From: Smallanthus sonchifolius | Lineage: Eukaryota; Streptophyta; Magnoliopsida; Asterales; Asteraceae | Direction: 5' to 3' | Length of the DNA stretch: 64,000 nt | Assembly: GCA_023525975.1 (NCBI GenBank) | Contig: CM042029.1 | Location: 88,084,849-88,148,848, forward strand | In this document: positions 58,244-64,000 of the stretch, piece by piece | Layout of the letters: each line of letters starts with the position of its first letter | Position numbering within the stretch: the first letter of the stretch is position 1 | Position numbers and translations under genes: made by a program | Notes under the pieces: model-generated | What the model saw: the letters and a program-made list of their open reading frames with translations, nothing else | Databases searched by the model: none | What the model was told of the DNA's origin: nothing

Positions 58244-60313
58244 TCACCTAGTAGCAGCTCTAGCACTCATGGATGAATGGTAATTAGTGCTTCTCTGTTT
58301 CCTATATGAACTGTAAACATCATCATACTGACTAACTTCATTTGGGTTAGCCGTTGCCCCAAGCCCGAGCCGACCCGACCCACTTGATCCGGGTTTCTTC
58401 TCCACGCTTCCATCTGCAAAGGTCCCAGTCTCCGGGTCGACCTGTAGGTTAGGTGGTGGAGGAATACAAGCACCACCTTTACGAACCACAGGCTCTCTTT
58501 CATACTCATCTTCATCATCACTATTACCATCACCAGCCCGCATGGGCCCTTCAGACGGGTTCACTTCACCAATTTCCTTAAAGAATTTCATCACTTTTTC
58601 TAGAATTTCAGATTGGGGTATAGTAGATGGCGGTATAACAGTTGGAATATCTAACGGGCTCATGGGAGAGTAAGGTACTCCACTACCAATCTGCATCTTT
58701 CTAACCATTCCAGGAATCAAACCAGGTGGGAACAAAGGGTATGGCGATAGTTTCTCAGTACCAACTGGCGGTGGCAGAACATGAGGTTGAATTGGCAGTT
58801 GAACAGCCCCACCATAACCGCCAGATGGGATTGACGGTGTTAATATAGGTGGCACTTGTTTATCATGGTGATCCTGATCTGGGAAATTCAGGACCATACC
58901 CTGTTTTTCAGGCTGCCAATGCACCATATTTGGTCCTGCATGAAATAGCAAAGTAAAAAATAAATATTAATTTCAATTAAAAAAATTTACCGTGTATGTG
59001 TGCGTGACATACCTGGGATGGTAGCTGACTCATTCTTATTTAGTGGGCCATTCAGCATCTCATTCTCGAGTGCACGAATAGTATCAGGATCATAAACTTC
59101 TTTTGATGCCCAAAATTGTACAATTTTCTGCAATCGTGACTGATTTTCATCTTTATTTAAAGGGTTGTGGTAAATTCTTGCAAGCATGGAACCTAAAACG
59201 TGTCTAAATGCAAGTGCCTCGTTATCAATCTCATGAGGATTTGCACGTCTTTGCAAGCTGCAGTTTCCAAAACATAATAGTATCAAAATTCAACATAAAT
59301 TCAAAACTAAATAAATAAAAATACTGATAATACCTGTCAAATAGGATGTCATTAGCAAGGTAAATAATATGCAGCTGTCTTTCAGGGTCATCTAGTGAAA
59401 ACACTCTATCTCTAAGTGCCTCTGCTAGAGCAGGTGCAAATGGGGACCTCTGCATGAACCACATTTTGGCACCTTTAATCGACTCTTTGGTGCCTGTGAG
59501 ACTGTTGAGCACATTATTCATTTCTGATGCCACATCAGACGGAAGTGGGCCAGAGAGGCCTTTGAAAGTTCTAGAAGACTGGTCAAACTCTGGTCGACCA
59601 TGACCGCCAAAAGGCTGAGAATGTTGATGGTGTTGCTGTTGTTCATAATATGGCGGATATGGGTGCTGATGCATTTGAGGTCCACCAGGACCAGGAGGTA
59701 AATGTGAGGGGTTGTAAATGACAGGATTAGAAGTGCGCAACATGTTAACAGATGGCGAAGGAAAAGGCGGTTGGTTGAACATGCCGCCTGGGCGGGCGGC
59801 TAACCAGAGTTTGTAGCGGTAATAACTGTGCCCATCACCACCAAACAAGAAACTATAAGCAGGATTATCCTTCTGTTTTTCACGGATCATGGCTTCAAAT
59901 TCAGGGCCATTCTTTACAGCATACTCAACAAGTTTATCAATACATTTTTGTTGTTCAGGGTCAGATGGTGGGGCAGCAGGCAGTGGAGGTGCATCGTTTG
60001 CGCCATGGAATGGATGCGGAATATGTGGCGGAAAAGTTGGTGGAGGTTGCTGGTGAAGAAGGTGAAGATGGGGAGCAGGGTGAGGGTGGATCTGTGGCGG
60101 CTGCATGAGGGGATGGCGAGGAAACTGTTGAATAGGAGGATGTGATGGTAGAAAAGGAGGGCCATGAACTGAAGGTAGGAATTGCTGATGTTGTGGGTGA
60201 AAACCGTAAGGCTGTGGCTGCGGCTGCTGCTGCTGCTGCTGGATACTAGCAGCTTGTTGCTGTGCAAACGCCATGGCAGCAGCCGCTGCATAATCATGAC
60301 CCTGTTGGTCCAT
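58244..60313 (-). CDS. SURP- and CID-domain splicing-associated protein (CHERP-like)
   Basis: This is a nuclear RNA-processing protein resembling plant SWAP/SURP proteins and human CHERP, a U2 snRNP-associated factor. Exons on the minus strand are 60313-59334, 59257-59013 and 58935-58244. GT-AG junctions join in frame to 638 residues. Residues 1-110 are Gln/Pro/His-rich with a Q run (25-30). The SURP domain is at about 122-170 (CIDKLVEYAVKNGPEFE to YSFLFGGDGHSYYRYKLW). The CID (RNA polymerase II CTD-interacting) domain starts near 257 (PSDVASEMNNVLNSLTGTK) and runs across the exon 1-2 junction (LHIIYLANDILFD | SLQRR). The C-terminal part is Pro-rich with an acidic DDEDEYE block and ends SMSARAATR. 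No G-patch was recognised, unlike human CHERP. A probable 5'-UTR exon lies near 61284-61400, with a donor CTCAG|GTGAGT. The gene appears intact. Confidence 0.9.
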
Positions 60314-60599
60314 TAATCTTCAGCAAGACTTATCCTTGAAAACCACCTAACATGAAATAGAAGTACAACACATTGCTCAAGAAACAGTGGCATTAACATA
60401 TAATTTGCAATAAAATCAAAGAAATGGAAATAGAATAGCAATACAAGAAACACCCTGGTAGATGATAAACCATTGCTGTTAAAAAAAAAGATGATAAACT
60501 ACTGAGCTATTAACATGCTAGTGAAAGAATATTACATTATTGCACCAGATGATTAAGCAAATCACAAGCAACGTAGCATTTCCAACCATTTTGTAACCT

Positions 60600-60878
60600 A
60601 TGTTGTCAAAGACAGAAGGCGCACTCAAAGCGCATAGGCCTCGCCCAGAACCTAGGCGCAAGGCGCTTAAAAAGTGAGGGCTTTTTAAGTGAGGCACATA
60701 GTAAAAAAATACCAATTTTAGGGGTTTTAGACATGTTTTAGGATTGTGTTAGGCTGTTTTAAGTTGATTGCCGACTTATTTAGGGCTAGTGTAGGCTATT
60801 TACACGATTTTTGGCCGAAATTTAGCCTGAACTTGACCTGAAAATGCATATGCTGTGCTGCGTGCTTTTGACAACATA
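60600..60878. mobile_element. MITE in the probable 5'-UTR intron of the CHERP-like gene
   Basis: The ends ATGTTGTCAAA and TTTGACAACAT are perfectly inverted. The interior has GGCGCA / AAGGCGC words near the left end. The flanks allow a short TAT-type target duplication. The superfamily is not assigned. Confidence 0.65.
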
Positions 60879-61283
60879 TTTTGGAACTATATTTTTCTAA
60901 CATTCCAAGTGCTAAATCCCTTTGTTCTACAAGTACACCATACTAATTCTAGGGCTTTGTAACCCAAAGGTGAAATTTAAACACATGAATAATTAAAGCT
61001 CTTAATAAGGCTAAATTAACTATCTATCTACATGATTCAGATCTTAACACCAAAAGTTCGGAATTAATTACAATCACTTATTCATACACGACGTTGCAGT
61101 AAACCTAACTGAAATCGGTGCAGCAGATGTGAGGGGACAATGATAAATAGAACAAGCAGGCATAATTACGCACTCCATAAAAACAACACGATTTGACACG
61201 TTGATACTGATTTCAACCTAATCAGATTGTTTATATGAAATAAAAGAAGATGATAAAAAAAACCTAAATACATCGGTACTCAC

Positions 61284-61400
61284 CTGAGAGTAGAAATTAG
61301 GGCTTGTAATACTAATATAGGCTAATGCAGGAAGAAGATCTCAGAGGCTTTTTGTGCCAAGATAAATTGGGGATGCGACGGTTGGAGGAGCGAAGTGGAC
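61284..61400 (-). other. Probable 5'-UTR exon of the CHERP-like gene
   Basis: On the minus strand, pyrimidine-containing leader sequence ends in TTCTACTCTCAG|GTGAGTACC, a strong splice donor. An acceptor TTCATGTTAG lies about 30 bp upstream of the ATG at 60313. A 5'-UTR intron of about 0.9 kb is inferred; transcript data would be needed to fix the ends. Confidence 0.45.
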
Positions 61401-62622
61401 GGATCAGAAGGAGTTGGGTGCCGGCGGCAACCGGAGATGGAAAAATTGGAAAATTCGTGGGGAACTTGTTTCTGGAGTCTTAAGTTTCTTTTCGGTCTAC
61501 GAAGCCGATTACTCTTTAGACAGCGGTTTCCGATTACGAACTAGCCGTCTTAGAGTTTCATTGGTGAGACCGATCAAAATGAATTTAACAACCGGATGAT
61601 GCTATAAGTAATATAAAATTAAAACTATATATATTAATACAAAATATAAAACATTATTTGTTTTTATATAAATCTGTAATTTTAATAATATATGAAAATT
61701 TAAATAAATAAAATATAAAATTTGGAATACTAAATTAATCAAAAGATAAGATTTAAAGAAAAAACAAAAGGTAAATATTTTGAAATCCGGACCACCCCCG
61801 GACCGATTCACCGGTTCAGCCGGTTCAAATAAAAGCGGTTACACAGAACCGGATCGGTTATGTGTCCGATTCCCGGTCCGATTTTAAAAACACTGATTAA
61901 ACAAATTTGTAAAATGCATTTTAAAATTGACAAAAACAAACTTTGAATTAGACACACTTAAGAATTATAAAAGAGGGGGGAAAAATTAAAGCTTGTAAAA
62001 AGAATAACATGTTTTTTTTACACTAAAATAAGAAGAAGAGAAAAAGAAGAAAAGAAAAGGTCACATACTCAAAATAGCTAATAAAACACAAAATAAGCTA
62101 AGCGGTTGAAAGTGAGCAAAAATAATGTTGATGAAACGTTAGGCGTTCCACAAGGGCACTTACACTGAACGGGATTACATAGAAGATTACGAAAGTTTGA
62201 GATTTCACAAAAAGGTCAAGAAACACCAAGTTTAAACTAAGAAACAAGTAGATCTTATCTAGGCATGAAATGTAGCTACTTTAGATCAAATTATATCAAA
62301 TATAAAAGTCTTTATGCTTTTGAAATTTGAACATTGGTTATTCTCATATCAACAAAGAGAGAACTTAGAAGTATACGAGGCTTAGGAAGTTCTAGAGTTG
62401 TTTAAAAAGTTGAATTATACCAATGGTTTTTATATTGCCAAGTTAATAATATACCTAATAACTTGCATATCAAAAGGGATAATCCTACAAGGAGCAAAGT
62501 TGGTTATTTGTAATTTCAAATGTTACATTTCAAAGTTGGAAAACAATTTTACCCCAATCATATATTATAAAAGTAATTGTTTAACATGTATTATTAAAAT
62601 CATCATTTTAAACATTACATCT
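61401..62622. other. Intergenic, no gene seen
   Basis: AT-rich DNA. A patch at 61790-61890 rich in CCGGTTC and CCGGTCCG words looks like a repeat end. No gene or RNA is supported. Confidence 0.5.
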
Positions 62623-62986
62623 CACTAAAAAACAGTGATATATGGTGCTACAAGGGAGACCAGCCACCCTTGAATCATTACCAGAGAATTGAACATTTGT
62701 GACGGGAAAGACAGTTGCAAATGTTGTGACGGAAAGACAGTTGCGATTGGTTTGCGACCAAAATCACACCGGTCGCAATTTGATTGCGAATATTGTGAAT
62801 GTCAAAATTCGGTCACAAATCTCAGTAGCAAAAACAAGATGGTCACAAATGGTCGTAAAAATGGGCAGTCGCAAAACTAGATTACACATGGAAATTTTTT
62901 CCATTACGATTTTTGTCATAAATTGGTTGCAAAAGGACTATTTGCAACTGAAATTGTGGTCACAAATATCCGGTTTTCTAGTAGTG
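62623..62986. mobile_element. Small non-autonomous CACTA element
   Basis: The left end is CACTAAAAAACAGTGATA and the inverse of the right end is CACTACTAGAAAACCGG. Sub-terminal GTCACAAAT / TTGTGAC and TTGCGAC words repeat several times, as in CACTA (En/Spm) elements. The 3-bp target duplication is not evident (TCT left, AAT right). There is no transposase. Confidence 0.72.
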
Positions 62987-64000
62987 AATGATTTAAACCA
63001 AATATAATCCAGACAGTCGTTCCAACTACTACAAATCGAGAAGTTAACAACATAATAACACGAAATATAACATAGTTCAACAACAAATAAATATGAAACT
63101 GAGTAACCGACGATTAACAAATAATAGCAATAGGAAATAAATAACCCAAATGCAGGACAAATAATCGCAAATACACGTACTCCTCGATTGCGCCCGTTGT
63201 AGAAATACTGAGTCAAGACACAGAAAACATATGTAAGTTAGCCCACAACGTTTATAATTAATGGAATATATATTTATGTGATCAATATATATTTATTAAT
63301 ACCATGAGTTTTGATAACCCATTCATCAGGTAGCATGCACATTCATTTCTTGAGATGGACTCTCCTTTTGAATCCCAATATCCGGATGGATCTTCTTCCT
63401 CAACATCTTTCTCATCAACTTTAAAAATAAATAGTAACAAAGTTAGATATAAATATTAAGAGTTCATGTTACACCATCCCCCCACTTCAGACACCATTGT
63501 GCCTACACATCATACGGGTCGTATTGTGCTTAGTTAAACCGATAGCGTTCTATACATGTCACCTTAGTCACGTCAAGACATCCATACGGGTCGTAATGCA
63601 GGTGAAAAATGTGATACGACCCGTATTATGTCTATCATACGGCCCTGTGGACCAAACTACCCTAGGATGATGTACGAATAAAATGGGGTGATGTCCGGAT
63701 AACGGGACCCTATTAAGTATTGGAATATATATCATATTAGGGTTTCCAGTATCGAGTCTATGGGCCCATTAGGTTTATTAAGATTTCCTTGTAGTGTCGG
63801 TAAGGAAGAAGAAGAGGAGACAAGTCCAGAACCCTAATAAACCTAATGGGTCAGTAGGCTCAATACTAGAAATCTTGATCTGATATACATTTCATTACTA
63901 AGATCCTTAACTCAAATCGAATATCAGTTTATGCTTATGATCCATAGTGATCGAATAAGAAACTCACTTGTTTTGTTTTCTTGATTGGTTGAGCCGAATC
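62987..64000. other. Intergenic with palindromic ATACGGG repeats and a foldback
   Basis: No gene. At 63505-63650, ATACGGGTCGTATT, ATACGGGTCGTAAT, ATACGACCCGTATTA and ATACGGCCC occur. These are the same word family as in the RopGAP intron. A foldback lies at 63730-63885, with the 16-base word CCCATTAGGTTTATTA (63765-63780) inverted at 63835-63850. Confidence 0.55.

Noticed and set aside
61414..61599. 61-codon plus-strand frame next to the CHERP-like promoter
   Set aside because: It lies opposite the probable 5' leader of the minus-strand gene and has no recognisable domain.

Overview
This window is nuclear DNA from a flowering plant. The evidence is intron-bearing plant genes (a CRIB-type RopGAP, a SURP/CID splicing-factor gene, a SAUR gene), a decayed plastid-DNA insert, and a very high load of plant transposons. 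The LTR families starting TGTCACACCCC, the PIF/Harbinger Myb-like ORF style and the ATACGGG(C/T)CGTAT repeats resemble what I associate with Asteraceae (daisy family). That family assignment is an inference.

Layout. 1-5.3 kb: intergenic DNA with a broken LINE that itself carries an insertion, a decayed ORF with a hexapeptide minisatellite, a SINE with a 21-bp target duplication, and a tRNA-like SINE head. 5.6-8.7 kb: an intact five-exon RopGAP gene on the minus strand. 8.9-12.6 kb: a foldback MITE, a decayed copia gag, and a hAT element containing a Helitron-like 3' end. 13.0-13.9 kb: an intronless xyloglucan endotransglucosylase (XTH) copy with two single-base frame breaks. 14.4-15.2 kb: plastid rps7 and rpl2 fragments. 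15.3-23.4 kb: MITEs (MULE-, PIF/Harbinger- and hAT-like), two LINE 3' fragments, and a short SAUR gene at 21.3-21.5 kb.

24.4-54.3 kb is one large nest. A copia element (150-bp LTRs, TATAC target duplication, minus strand) is split in its gag/pol junction by a solo LTR (A, starts TGTAACACCC). A is split by a second LTR-like element (B, starts TGTAACATCCCG). B is split, with a perfect AAAAT duplication, by a 21.3-kb array (C). C consists of four LTRs of one family separated by three nearly identical 3.58-kb internal domains (LTR-int-LTR-int-LTR-int-LTR, repeat period 6,504-6,505 bp). Each internal domain has a primer-binding site, a polypurine tract, a 128-codon ORF and, in another frame, a 57-codon ORF with a strongly hydrophobic segment. 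There is no gag-pol, so the array belongs to a non-autonomous (LARD-like) family.

54.3-64 kb: a Helitron on the minus strand, a truncated SINE, CCA-rich PIF-like repeats, a three-exon SURP/CID gene (CHERP-like, 58.2-60.3 kb, minus strand, with a probable 5'-UTR intron holding a MITE), a small CACTA element and a foldback repeat.

The functional genes are unrelated to one another: cell polarity signalling (RopGAP), auxin response (SAUR) and pre-mRNA splicing (CHERP-like). The window is mainly a record of transposon nesting, and the tandem retrotransposon array is its most unusual feature.
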